Made by a program: the position numbers and the translations under genes. The notes under the pieces are model-generated. The model did not search any database, was not told the DNA's origin, and saw only the letters and a program-made list of their open reading frames with translations. DNA of 64,000 bases from Reticulitermes speratus. Its lineage: Eukaryota; Arthropoda; Insecta; Blattodea; Rhinotermitidae. The stretch lies in NCBI GenBank assembly GCA_021186555.1, contig JAJKFL010000031.1:18382487-18446486 (forward strand), written 5' to 3'. The stretch's first letter is position 1; the number at the start of each line of letters is the position of its first letter. This document shows positions 35,101 to 50,100 of this stretch, piece by piece.

Positions 35101-38100
35101 AGTATATTTTGATCTGCTTCTATACCAACAAGATGCAACTAGAAAAGAAGAAGAAAGAAAGAAAAAAAAAGGTAAAGCAATCCCATTACAGACCTGGACA
35201 GGCCCTTAGGGTTCCAGGAGGTTGAGGATCCCAGATTTCTAGACAGTCGGCACATGAAAGTGGTAAGGTTGTCAGCCCTACGCACCAGGTGCCTTTACCA
35301 CCTAGGAAATATTCCTGGTACTCATTACTGTTAGAGGCTGAGTAGACCCCAGGGCCATAGTGCAACTTAAAGGATTATGTCAATGAAAAATTCCAATGAC
35401 ACCATCGGGAATCGAACCCGCAACCTTCCGGCTTGTAGCATAGTGCCTCAACCAACTGCACCACCGTGTGCCCCGATGCAACTAGTAGTCTTCTCATAAT
35501 ATTCATGTTTAGTAAAGATGAGAAAAATCACTTGACTTTGCCCAACATAACCTTTTCCAACCTTCTTATTCTTAAATTTGGAGGATTAGTATGACCATGA
35601 AGGGACATCCATGCATACCTGTTTGTTTCAGTAGCAACATAATTCAGAAATGCTGCTGTGAAGAACAAAAGTCACAGGTGCTGCATGATGCATTCTGTGA
35701 CAGTTAACGTCTGTCCGCAGCCTATGGACTATCACTGTCACCAACAGTTTCTACCCAATCAGTCACTGTCAATGTCATTGCCAACAGTAACAACATTTCA
35801 ATTACAAAACTTACACTTGATGAGTCCTCACTCTCTGGCATATGCATGTTAGGTGTGATTACGATTTTCCATTGTTTGGGAAGGCTTGGTACTAGTAAAC
35901 ATCATCATCTAGTAATTCTATTTCATTCACAATATCGCTCTACAAATCACTTACATACAGACTGTTACTCTCCTCTAAAGCTTCACCTACTTGCTCATCC
36001 TTTACAAGATTGTGAGCCATCTCACACTAAGACAAAAACATACAAAATTTAAATGACAACCACAGCACCAAACCAAGCAAAACGAGGTGGTAATACATGT
36101 TGACGGTACAATATACTGTGCTCGATGCAAGAACCTTCAATTTATGTGCAGTGATGAATAAAACAACACCTTGTGGCTGAAATGGGCATTAACAGCATAG
36201 ATGTATAAAGCCAACAGATCAGCCAGTGGTAACTTTAACACAACCCCTGTGGGTGGGTGATCAGCTAAAAGACAAATGTTCTTGTGGGGACAAACAATCG
36301 GGAAGGCAATAAAACTTACCAGCAGCAGTACACAGGACCTGGAACAGAATACCCTGCACTTTGGTCTTCAGGTAGCAGATAAATGGCAAATCTGGATCAG
36401 TCACAGCCAAGCCACCTGCATCAACCAGATGACGATTGCTTACGCTTTCAGCAGTATTTCCCATTGCAGAATCCACAACTTGGATGCCCCAGTGGGAATT
36501 GGCGACTAACAACACCTTGAGAGACCGTAAGTGATGCTCCAACTTGGAACCATCCTAGACATAAGGACAAATATAAACAATAGGATGATCAAAATTGTCA
36601 ATGGTAAATTTCACATCAACTTCAAAGTAACAACACAAAAATTTGTTGTGTCACTGTATGAAGCTTTCTGAATGGTAATATGGAACTTGTCCATGTGTTA
36701 CACACACAAAAAACTGTCCAGTAGCAACAACTACTGATGGTCCGTGGAGTGTCTATGGCCCAAAAGAGAATCTGGAAATGTATCTTTCACTTCTCAGGTC
36801 TGTTTATAAATTAGTCCTAATTTGTGTGATAATGCTTCACGTTTGTTTACAACAAAGTAAAATGTATCCGATAAAATTCAACTAATGAAGCTTACCAAGT
36901 AGGAAGACATCTTCAAAAATGGACACTGACCTTATTAGAATATTATCCCATATAAATTCTGCATTAAGTGATTCATTATCACCATCAAACTACCTTTCAA
37001 GTTGAAACTACTTTAGTGATTTTGACACATTCTTGAATACAAGAAAATATATGATTAAAAAGCAAAACTGTTAGAGGAAAACCCCATTCTTTCTAGAAAT
37101 ATTTGATAAATACCAATTCTACCTTACTATATTTTACAGTTTTAATTTTTTTTGAGCTCAGCTGTACACTTATAGACCGAGTACTGTCTCATATTTCAGC
37201 TTCACATAGAAAGGTCATATTTCAACTTGACCCCAGCTCAACTGTTCACTTACAGACTGAGTACCACATCCCACATTTCAATTTCACACAGAAATGCCAT
37301 ATTTCAACTTGACAGAGAAATGTAAAGTTTTTCAGTTACTTTTTTTGTGAGGAACACTTTAAGTAGCATTTCTTGAATTGGGAGCAGCTTAGGTTTTATA
37401 CCAGTATCTGATGTCTTAGCCATGGTAATTGCATGTTCAATAACTGATGGCTGTAGAGGATGAACAGGGCACACACACACATACATAATTTGAAGTATAC
37501 ACAAAAGTATATAAATTTTGCACACACAATACTTCAACCTATTAAAATTAAAGTACAAGGTACAATCAAAATGTGATCCATTAAACCCATGCTTCTTTAT
37601 ATAGATTACACACACACACCACAATTCTGCCTTACGCTGTGTGAAAATAAATGGCAGTGCAGCTGGAATGTGGCGTCATTTCCCACCACACATTTTCACT
37701 GATAAACACTTATGTGCTTATCTGTACCTCTAACCTGTAGTGGAAATGACCTCAGTGATTAACCATTATGAATGGAGGTCAGTATTTCTTCATTGTATGT
37801 TGGGAATAAACTGAACAAATGGTAACTCTGAGAAACTGTTTCAGATTCTGATGAAAAAAAAAAACATTTAAAAGGTGAAAAATTCATTGTGTCATTAACT
37901 TTTCATGCCTCGTAGGTGGGAAATGCTGTTACACAGAAAACATACTAAAAGAACACCATGTATGTCAACCATACATGAAAATTTTGGTACTAAATTATCC
38001 TGATGTTACAGGCAGGAAATTTATGAGTTCCATTTGTTGTTTTTCTATGGCCATCACATGTTAAACGTGAGAGTAATCTAATAATCAATTTGGGACACTT

Positions 38101-41100
38101 CTGGTTTTCACTTGCAGCACCTGGAACTCAAACCTGTGACTATTTTTAAATCTTTTCACAAAAAATGTTGTTTATTTATGTTGCTGCACAGTGTCACTAC
38201 ATCTTCAAATCCCCTGCAAGTTTAACAGAGGAATATAAACAAAAGTTGTGAACAACAAAGAGGGTCATGACATCAGATCTTCCTACATCTCTGAAATAAA
38301 GAAAAGTATCATTTTATGAAGATACAAAAAGAATGTGCTCAAGTTTAAAAAATACTGACAATGCCTCTACAGAACACAGTTCATGTAACACTAACTTTAA
38401 AAACAGTATAAAGTTGACTCAGCAAGCTAAACGACTACAGAATATGGTTGTCTTTGCCCAATAAACACAACTAAAAACTGTGTTTTTGTTTACACATTTT
38501 AGGCATATTCATTCATAAAAATACGTTTGGTTTGAGCAGCAGAGTTTACAGCAGCAAGAGATTTTACCTTGAACTCCATGACTGATCCTTGCATGATATA
38601 AGGTTACAATTAATTATTCAAACACTATTTTAAAGTCTCCTTAAAATTCAAAATCAATAAAACAAGGCCAATAACTGAACAAGCATGTAAGGTAAAATTT
38701 CTTGTGACACTGATGGCAAATATTAAGAACTCCTCACAACATTACCACTGTCTTATTCTTCTTCATGAGCCACACGATGATTTCTTGATGGGTCATCATG
38801 GCAGAATGTTCACCATAACACTGTTCACTGACAGCCCGTTTGTTCAACTCAGGATGCAAAAGTTTGGCCAGCTTCACAGCAGGCATCAGTTCTTGATGAT
38901 CCACACAAAGTTCCTATAAGGACCATTGTAATATCACTGACTGTTGGACCAGACTGTAAGCATTCATTACCTATATCTGTAATAATCACAAAAGTATTTT
39001 TAAAATAATCCAATTTATGCATGTCTCATACTTCATGGTGGCTATGTAAGCCACTTGTATTATGGACTTCTTTATGTAAGTTTATCACTTAACAAATGAA
39101 TGAATGAATGAATGAATGAATGAATAACAACTACATTTACCAAGTTCAATCCAGTTCTTATGGAACTGCCTCCCAATTAACATCAGGCTGAATTAATTAA
39201 TTAATATATTTAAGTCCCATTACTATACACACTTTGGGTGGCTGGAGTTTCACTCTCTCATCCCATGCTCAAGAAACATGCTTACATTACTAATCTTATC
39301 TTCATACTATTTATACACTATAATAATATTTTATCATTTATTTAACATTTGTTTATATTTTTATCCCTGCTACTCTTCTACTCATCTAGATTTATTTCTG
39401 TTTCAAACACGTTTCTTTACCATCCTCTCCTACTTCTCTTCACATTTAACCACATACAGAGTGTCTCTTTTTGTCATGTCCCCGAGCATAACGGCTTTAT
39501 CACATATGACACCTGCATCCACCAGGACATCCTGCAACAGCTGCAGTGCTCAAGGACACAATAAAAGAGGCATCCTGTATATCCATATTTTCCATCATTG
39601 CTCATGCTATTATGCATCATGCTATCCTAACAACCACTTATGTATCTGTGTTCCTAAATCCGTCAGTCACAACCTCCTCCCTCCAAATTTTTGTTCCTTC
39701 ATACCTCAACATGTACTTCCCCATTCTTCCTCTGTGCTATATACATGGAGAGAGTCCTGTTCAGTGTTTCTCCAAACCCTTCATTCTCCAAACTCCTGGT
39801 TTCTCAAATACACATTTCTGTAAATGTCTCCTCCTACCAACTGGTTCTTAAGACATTAGACAGTGCCAGTAAACTTTTTGTGTATATATGTATGAACTTC
39901 CATGCTTTGTCTGACACATCATTTACTTATTTTTTCCATGATTCCTTCTTTTCATCAAAACCTCACCCACGTCCAATGTATCCCATCCCCCCCACACCTC
40001 ACCTCTGCGGTCCCAGTGCATCTCCTATATGACTTGTCTCCTCTAATTCCCAGTCTCAACCAATATTTAGTTACTCTTTCAAATACTTTGCCCTTCCTGT
40101 TTGTCCTCCCTAATTCCTTCAAACGTTCACTACTCATTACATCACTAGCATGACATCACTTTCTTCATTACCTTCCATCCATCATTCAACCACCATACTT
40201 CCACCCCTGTCATTATCCCTGACACCACTAGCAAAATATAAAACCGTTCTGATACCATATTTCCCAAATATAACACAAGAATGTTTTCACAATTCACCAT
40301 CTGAAAAGTGTGGGGATGCCTTATAATTGTGTAAAAAGAACATTCTGTATAGGTACTTGCCTGAAAATTGAAGAGTGTGAAGAGGGGAACTCCCACTTTC
40401 CTCTACAGTCCAAAATTATACCTAAACATTTTACTTTAATTCTTCTGTCTATTTTATCTCTTACAAGCTTCCATATTCAACTCATATATAATGTCCTGCT
40501 TTCAAAAGACTATTATTTTTTTATTTTCTTTATCTTTAGCCTTCACTCTTAGCACAGCTAAACTGACTGAATATAATTAACTGCTCTTTACAAGACTATA
40601 CTAGTTACCGCACCTGCTGCCAGGCAGGCTGCAAAAAGCAAGCTCAATACCTGTATCTTTTAACATTTCATGGGAATGGATTTTAGACTCATCCAAAATT
40701 CCTAATCTTCCACCCGTAAATATGTTGAATAAAACATGTGACAGACAGCAACTCAATAGTACCTAAATCAATGTCATCCAGTACCTGTTTACCTCGCCAC
40801 TTCACTCCTCTCTGAATAATTTTATACACTCAATTTAATCCTTCAAAATACATAACTAAGGCCCTTAACAAACAGATACATGAGTGTGCTGTCTTCTAGA
40901 CCAGTTAATTCAGATCTTGCACACAGCAAGACAAAACCCAACACATACTTCCTGACTTACAATGTTTGGTATACTGTCATGATTGTACAGTGGAAGTAGA
41001 TTAGATACATTAACACTGGTTACTTCATAAACTGTGTTAAACCTCAATGTATTAGTTCAGTTTCATAATTTGGAGTTATACATATTATTCATAATATTCT

Positions 41101-44100
41101 TTTCCATTAAGTGTATTTCAAATTGAATAGATGGTTAAAGCCAAGAAAGACACAGGTTTTATAAAATTAGTAAACACCATCTCTTGTCATTGCCAATTTG
41201 TACTTGGACTGCAAACAAAAGTTGTTCTGACTGCAGCAGATCATAAATAACAAAACAAATTAAGAATCATAATGCTCCTCTACATACAAGCACTGCCTCT
41301 GAGATGCCACATGCAATGTGTGAATACTTTGTCACACAGTATTTTTTGTACTGTCCACTACTATTTTTAAAAATTGGAAGTTCCCATGGTCAAAAGTTCA
41401 TTAAACTCTGCCAGCAGTCATATAATGATAACCTGATTCCAGAGCTGGCACAGCAATAACTTCCCTCACCTCAGAAGTGGCAGAGTGGCTCCAATTCACA
41501 TCTTGTTGACATACTGGAAAGGTGTTTGCTGCAAGAAAGAATATGATATTAGTCATCCTCCCATCGACATTCACAATCTTACTGACGTGCAATAACTGAA
41601 CTCACCTTTGTCTTCCAAGCCAAAGCTGACAGCATCTCTTGATCGCACACTGACATACATAATGGCCAGCACAATGAAGAAGAGTGCTACCACAGCTACA
41701 AGAATCATAGAAACAAACTGGGAGTAGCATCCAAACTTTGCCTCATCTTCTGTCACCTTGAACTCCTGCGATAGATCAGACTGCGGCGAGTAGCCCAGCC
41801 GCCTGAAAATGTGCACAGACCTGCACTTCCAGTGTATCACTAATGGCATGTAATGAAAGAATAAGCAAATGGCTATCCTGTCTTGACCCAGGTTTACATT
41901 TATGCAAATTTTGATGCTGCCAAGGTCACAACTGATTTATCCAGACCAAATCCCTTGGCCAGCTTTGAAAAGAAATGATTTGTAACATCAACTCTACTAA
42001 ACAACAGAATACACTCCACAGATATTGAATGAAATTTTGGTACTAACACAACAGCCTAACAAAACAAATAATTTACTACCTCTTTAATCTACGTCAAACC
42101 TCTGGCTATATTCCTACATGCCCAAAGTCTCACTCATGTTCAAATTTTCAACTCAAGACATCAAAATTACCACCTCTTCAAACATCTCCTGATAGCTCAG
42201 TCAGTACAGTGAACTAACATCCAGTTTTCACAACTGAAAAATCATGATCCAATTCCCAGCAGAGGCACAGGATTTTTCTTTTCTCCAAAGTGTCCAGACT
42301 GGCTCTGGGGACACCCAACCTCCTATTCAGTGGATAAAAACAGCTCTTTCCCCCAAGAGTAATCAGCCAGGGAGTGAAGCTGACCACTCACCTCCATCTA
42401 ATGACAAGTTTACGCATGAGCTCAGCTACACCTCCACTCTCCCAAATGAATTCATGGCAAGCACAAGAACAAATCGATCTTTTGCCTATTCTTATTGTAA
42501 CACACATACCAGACTGAGAAATGTAATTGCATAAATGCATATATTAAAAGTACCTGTAAGTGGTGAAGAGGCCATTAGGTGAGTTTGACCCATCATGTTC
42601 CTTCACATCAAAGATGCTTGATGGTGTTGATCCTGGTAAATCAAACAAGTCATGTATGTTAACATAGTGCATGCAAAAACCGTTAGGCCTTAGGACTTAC
42701 GAATCCACACATTAAATGCTAGCACAGATAAAGCAGATTTCCAATTCATCTTCAGTAATGGATAATGAATGATGACAGAGAAGACCTACAGCTTAACACT
42801 GGATCAAAATATGTGATGTCTTGGTATTCCCCACATTCATAGTAGTTCAGAAATTCACATACCTTCATTCACCATCACCTCAAAATATTATTATTTGTTA
42901 ATCCACAGCAATGCATGTTCCTGAAAATGGTATTGTCATCATCATGTGTGTGCCTGTCTTCAATATCTCTCACATCTTAAAACATTTCAGACCATGTTAG
43001 AACAGGACTGCTAACACAACATTTGTCACCAATAGTAAAATCATCATACAATATACATACAATAAAACCACAAACCTTTGACTCATGAAGTATGATAACA
43101 AAAGAGAAAATGTTAATTCATGGAGGTGAAGCTATGAGTTATTCACTTTAGTGACAAAACTTTAGGCTTTCACATTTAAACTACCAAGCTTAGGCTTCAG
43201 GTACAAAAGAACATAAAATTTAATCCACGGACTGAGTTGTCATTTTAGTGACAGAAACTTCAGGCTTTCAGGTTTAATTTTAATCACAGTGACACAAGCT
43301 TAATAAAATCACTTACAGCAAAAAGGTCACTGTTTGATATCTCATTTCACTGAAACACTCATCAATGTCAGCTACATAGGTTCCATTTTCTTGACAAAAA
43401 GTTTAAACCCTCAGGAATCACTGCAGTGACATCAACCATACAGAACAAAAATATTTATTGCGCAAAGGTTAAGCTTTCATGGTCCATTAAATCAATCAAA
43501 AAAGAATCCCACAATCAAGAGATGTTAGGCTTCAATTTTTCATTTTTCTTCTATAAACTTATGGCTTTCAGGTTTCATTTGACTGACAGAAACTCAAACC
43601 CAACAAACAAACAAAAAATCTGAAGTACAAACATTAGGCCTTGAGATTTAATTTTATTGGCACATACTCACAAAGGTTAATTATTTGTGTTGCTTTGTAG
43701 CACCTTCATTACTTACCTTCACAACCATCTCAACCATTCTACTTCCTACCAATGCTGGCAAACCTGATGGGTATGGTTCCACAGCATATATTAAGGTGTG
43801 CTTGATCATATTAACATGTTAATGCCTTAATTAATGTTATTTCTGATACAAATATAATGACCTTTTGGGAAAAAGGCATGTGTGCAACAGTAACAAGGTG
43901 GGGGTAACTGGACCAACCAGAACAGACAACAGACCAGTCTGACTGTTTGGAGCTCTGATAACAGACTAAAATGCCAGTGACCAAACTGTGTAAGTCACAG
44001 CCAGACAAAACAAGTTTTGTCTGGTTTTGTCTGGAGTGTGATGATCATTCACCAGTCTTTGCCAGCCTTTGTTAGTCAGGAGTGCAAATGGACAGGAAAC

Positions 44101-47100
44101 ATGGCCAGCTTTGACATAGAAAGTTTCACTGTGTTATTTAATGGTTCTAATTTTATAACTGAGAACATAAATATAATATAATAACTATAATAAATATAGT
44201 ACAAATTTACAGTGATAACACTGTCAGCTATTGCAAATTTTATTTGGGTGATCTTTGGGTAAGATATCCTGCCGTGATACCTAAAACAGATTAAAAAATA
44301 AGACACACCTGTCACAACTATATTTGAACAATGTTTCATTGTTTAGTTTGCACCACGTTTCAGCTTTAATTACAAGGCATCATCAGGCACTGACAAAAGT
44401 ACAGGATGAAAGAACACTTATGTACAACACACTTTTATTAAACAAATTCAGATCTCAACCTTACAAAGTTTGCAAATGTTTTTATTGATTAGAAGCCAAA
44501 ACTGTATAAGTTAACATTAATATATATTAAAATATATTATAAATGTTGCTGCAATACTAATAAATATATAACAGAAGTACTGCAGCAACATTTAACTTTT
44601 AACTTGCACAGCTTTGGCTTCTGATCAATAAAAACATCTGTAAACATTGTAAGGTTAAGATCTGAATCGGTTTAATAAAAATGTGTTGCATGTAAGTGTT
44701 ATTTCTTCATGTACTTTTATCACTGCCTGATGATGGCTTGCAATTAAAGCCAAAACATGGTGCACACTAAACAATCAGACACTGTTCAAACACAGTTGAG
44801 ACTGACGTGTCTTATCATTCAGTCATCCAGCAAATTGTGTTGATAATTGTTAGACAAATATACATTAAATGACATACCCCCCAACTGTCAATTTAGAGTC
44901 CAAATTTCTTTGCTGATGGTACTAGTATAATTGTATAACACCCCAAAAGCAGCAAGTTTCACAATAGCATTAATGATGCCTTTGAAGAGTTGAACAAATG
45001 GTTTACAGCAAAGAAACTTACATGAAACTTCGACAAAACAAACTTTATGGATTTTGCCACTAATAAAGGTAAAGGTAAAGTTAAAGTTGTCCCTGTCCAT
45101 GCCATGAAGGCACACAGAGAGAGCAAAGGTATAGCTTCAGTCGTAATTAAACATAGCACTAGATTGAGATAAGTATTCTACTTCGTGCCCCAGTAGCTTT
45201 AACCTGGTACACATCCAATAGGAGCCTGGGTGGGCCCCAGATCCAGTCTGGACAGTTTGGAGGAGAGAAATATCTTTTGCCTCTGCCACAAATTCATCCC
45301 TGGGATCATCCAGCCCATAGCACAGCCCCTGTACTAACTACAGGACCCTGGCTTCTCATTATTTCAAATATCAGTCACAATAATATAAATCAATGATGTA
45401 GTTATAACTTGGCCTACAAACTGATAATTTGATGTGAATACATATTGCCACCGGTTTGGGGGGGAGGGGGGGAAGGCTAATTGCCACTCTGAGCTATATC
45501 AAGTTACGTGTAGCAAATCATTCAACTAATGGTCCTCTATGGTATGTTAAAAGGTGCAAATGGCATCTTCAAGAATAACAAAGATAGGCTGGGGGATATC
45601 CTACCTCTCAAAGCATTTGTAATATGTAAAATGGAGCCATCTACCATTAGCCCCCTTTTTATATAGTGTTCTCTCAACCCATGTTGAATTCTGAAACTGT
45701 AAAAAGGGGATATCTACCATCTGGACTCTCTTGCGTATCACAGTATTAATGATATGCATGTCCTTACGCAAATGGATCCTGTATGTAAATACTGATTAAT
45801 CTTTTATGTATATTATGATTCCTATGAATATCTCTATATCTTTAGCAAAATTCTAAACATTAGCTGAGTAACTGAATTTACTATCTTCTTTTATAAGTAA
45901 CTTATTTTATAATTACAATTTACACACAACCCCATTTATAAATACCAGCTCCTGACTTTCAAAAACTAGTCATTATACTGAACTTTTATTTTCTACAACA
46001 TATGCTTACAATAATTTTCATTCACTGAAGTAATGATTAAATTATCTAAAATAGCATGATCATCAATTCAGTGAGTGAAAATTACTCATACCCATACCAG
46101 CCACAACAATAACATCTGTATTATAGATTTTGTGATTGTTGTGGCTAATATGAATCAAATTCCAACGATGAGTATCAATGAATGCTGGTACAACCAACAG
46201 TAATTAAAGTTATTACACAGTCAGTTCGTTGATTTTGTTCATTATTATTCAGTGAAGAGAATTTTTCAACAGGGTAACATTTTTCCAATTCCTTGTTCTC
46301 AAAGAACACAAAAGGATTGTGTCTTCAGCCCAAAACAACATGGCTTCTGCTGGAGAAATAACATCAACAGTGATTACTTCTTACCAGAATCAAGTAAGTT
46401 CTCTTATGGCTTTGTACACTACTTTTTATTAGTATGGTAATGTCATAATTAATCCTTGTGGCTACAATTAAACTGTTTCTTTAACTCCTATATTTTGAAG
46501 CTTTTAATACAATTTATTTTTTAGTTAATTACACAATGTAGTTTTTAATGTGTGGGTTAGCATAATAGGCTACCTCTGTAATTACTGTATCAGTGTATGA
46601 TTCTAATTTAAAATAATGTATGATTTACGAAATAAAAAATGCCGATCCTATCATTCGAAGTACAGGAGAAGAACGTAGTCAGGTTGATCCATGGCCTGCT
46701 ATTTCTGCCACTAACCAGAAGTGTACCAGTTCAACTGTCTGGCTTTAAGGACAGAGTTGACATTGCAGCAGAGAATATTTACTTTAACGAAGAACCAGAC
46801 TCTAAATCCCCAATTTCAGGTACTGACCAAGTACTCTTCTTCCAGTTCCAAGCCGTCCAGTGAGGAGCAAAGCAGCGACAGTTTCGATCACAGTGACAGT
46901 GAGGAGTCTAAAATTAATCTGAAGAAATGGTGCAGCAAAAAAAGCTAAAATGTCACATGCTGTAAGAAATAAAAAACAGTTGCTAGGAATATACAAGAAG
47001 ATAATGAGTCTGTTACTGAAGACACAGATTGTTCTGATCCTGAAAAGATTAGTGACACACAGAAAAGGTGGAATGAACAGCCATAAAATGAGAAAGGAAA

Positions 47101-50100
47101 GAAGAAGCAAAGGCAAGCCCTATGTAAGTGCAAAAGGCTACTTAGTGCCTGGCAAAATGATGAAACCAAACCCATGCAGTAACTGTAACTTAGGATGTTC
47201 ACAAATAAGTGAAGATATTAGTTTACAAGTGTTCTCATTATACTGCAAAAACCTCACTGCACAACAACAGCAATATTGGATCTGTTCACACACTGAGAAA
47301 TTCTCCATGAAGCAAAGAACTAATGCACCATCAGAACATAATTACACATACAATTAGCACATCCACATTGAAGGCAGGAATGGGTACGTCTGCAGCAAAT
47401 TCCTCATCGCCACTTTAAATGTTTCCAAGTAAAAGATACTGCACACAGTTCTACATGCAACTGAAATAAACACTGAGAAAACCAAACAAACAAGGGAAAG
47501 CTGAGAGCTGCATAAAAACACCAGACTATATAATTTGTGATGACAGTTTCACAAAAAAAAATTACCTGGTGTGCCATCACACAACTACAAAATTAATTCT
47601 GATAGAAAATACTTTCCTGCACATTGGAACTGGTGTATTTTATATGAAGACTACAAAAAAGCAATGCTTGAAGGAGGGAAAGAAAGAGTTGCTTCTCTTC
47701 AAACATTCAAGAAAATATTTAATTAGTTTAACATAGGATTTCATAAACTGAAGAAGGATAAATGTAGTCTTTGTGAACAAATCAGAATTAAAAAGAAAGT
47801 GGGATATTTGTCTGATAATGATATACTGAAATACAAAGAGCATAAGAAAGAAGAGAAGGCCACATACAGAGAAAATCAGAAAGATGTAGCAGAAGCCAAG
47901 GCAAATAAATCTTTAATTGTTGCCAGTTTTGATCTGCAATGAGTGCTACTTACTCCTCATTCTGACAGTACACTATTATATTATTCCAGGAAATATATGC
48001 ATACTATAACTTCAACTGTTTATAAAAATGGAACACAGTACAGTTTATGTTATTTATGGGGATCATATGATGGAAGAAGGGGATGTCTTGAAATAACAAC
48101 ATGTATACGATTACAGCTAGAAAAAAGTGAACAATCAGAGGTGACATGAAGAAGTTGATGTAATACCGTACTGTGACAACTGTCATGGACGAACCAAAAC
48201 CAGATATATGTTTAGCATGCTCTATCTTTGTTGTCAAACTCTTCCCTCAACCAGGAAAATCCCACTAAAATTTTTTACTTTTGGAACAAACAAATAAGGG
48301 AGCAGATACAGTTCATAGTACCATTACAACTTTTATAAAAAGAACAGTCTGGGCACCATCGCAATGGCCTTTGGTCATGAGCTTTACCACGGCCAATCCA
48401 ATGGCATTTATTGTTAAGAAACTGGAATTCTCTGACTTTGAACACTGGCCAGCAATTCAGAATTCTCTGCTTCCAATAAACAAACAAGATGCTTCAGGGA
48501 GAAGAATTCGATGGTCACTGCTCCCTGGCCTAAGCTTTAACAAATCATTAGAAGATATAGAAGTATGGTACAGCTTTCACAGGAGGGAAGTGTCTAAAGT
48601 GCAAAATGTAATAACATAAGATAGGCTACATTCCATCAAAGTAATGAAGGCTTATCAGAAACAACACCATATCTCAGAAGCAAAGTATTGTGACTTACAA
48701 AAAATGTGCAATAAAATGATAATTCCAGCAGAGTACCACCATGAGTATTTTCAAATGCCACAGTCTTCAAGCACACTTGATTGTTTGGAAGAGACAGGTG
48801 AAGAAAACAGTGTTGATGGTGAAATTGTGAATTTTTAATAAGCAGACCACTTTATTATGAACACTTGAAACCTTGTGATTTTTTAATTTAATGTGTAAAA
48901 AGGGTCAAAGTGAATTTTGTTTTCAAGAAAATTCAAATTTACTTAAAATACATCACAGACTTTACATTCTGAAAGAAATCCTGGTTTCAATTCAGTATGT
49001 TTCTTATATGGTGTACAATGCATTTTCATAGCTCAAATAGTTCATTTGCAATAAACAGGAAAGCTTCTTTAAAACCTGTTTTTTGCTTCTCCTGTAAAAT
49101 TGATGTTTTGTGGGTTGTCCCCTTTTTACAAAATACAGGTGATATTCCCATTACTGTCTTTCACTGTAGGCAACGTGAGAAAACAGAATATAAGCAGTCA
49201 AAATAACAGATATTGGTGTTCCAAAAATCCCCACACAGTTCATTAAGTTCTTTCACATGACATTCATCAGAGTCTGGTGTGTTGTAAGTGTGCAAAAAAT
49301 CACGCAACCCATGTTTTTCAAAGAAACAATTCTGACTGTTGTGTTTCACTAATTCTGACACAATTCAAGAAATTAAAAGAAGAATAAAAAATGTAGGACA
49401 ATTCACTTTCTATGAAACAAATGAAGGACAATTTTCAAAGAAAAACTGCTCATATTTCAAAACAAGAGCTTAATTATATTGTAACAAATCTTGTTTTGAA
49501 GCCTGCTTAGAAGCTGGATGCAAGCACTTTGAGACTGATATATGTCATAATGTATGCAGAATTGCAAGGTGAAAACAGTCTCTAAATCCTTGGGGGATGC
49601 AGGCTTCATATGCAACAAAGGTTCCATGACAGCTGCTATATTCAAGATCATAATAAGACCTCTCTGTGCAAAGGGTCTATAGAATCTACATAAATCTCTA
49701 ATTCCCATTCTAATTCTAATTACAGGGACAATACAGTATAGCTGTACTGCACATAACGATTCTGCAACAGAAGTGACCCCAACAGGGGAAAAGAAATAGT
49801 TCGCAAATTTATGACATCAAGAGCTATGTATTATGACAACTATACAAAATTATCTAAATATGATCTGAATAAGAATGAACACTTCGTGAAAGGTTGTATA
49901 TACATTAGTATCTTAATGCAACAGTGTATTCAGAAATTGTGTAATAAAATGCTGGTCGAAAAGTGTCATTAGACTGGTCTCCATGACAGCTTGTACTGTA
50001 TCATTTTAACTGGGCTGTATAAATGGACTAGTCTGGTCTCATCTGTTGTGGTCTGCTTCAGTGTGTCTGCACTCTAACAAGATACATAAGTGGGTGTAAT

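Noticed and set aside
39278..40153. 181-residue plus frame and neighbours rich in Ser, Phe, Tyr, Leu
   Set aside because: Pyrimidine-rich intronic sequence of MAN1; no domain, no splice support, composition typical of CT-rich DNA.
42244..42534. 96-residue plus frame
   Set aside because: No similarity recognised and antisense to MAN1 intron 1; partly resembles a decayed SINE.
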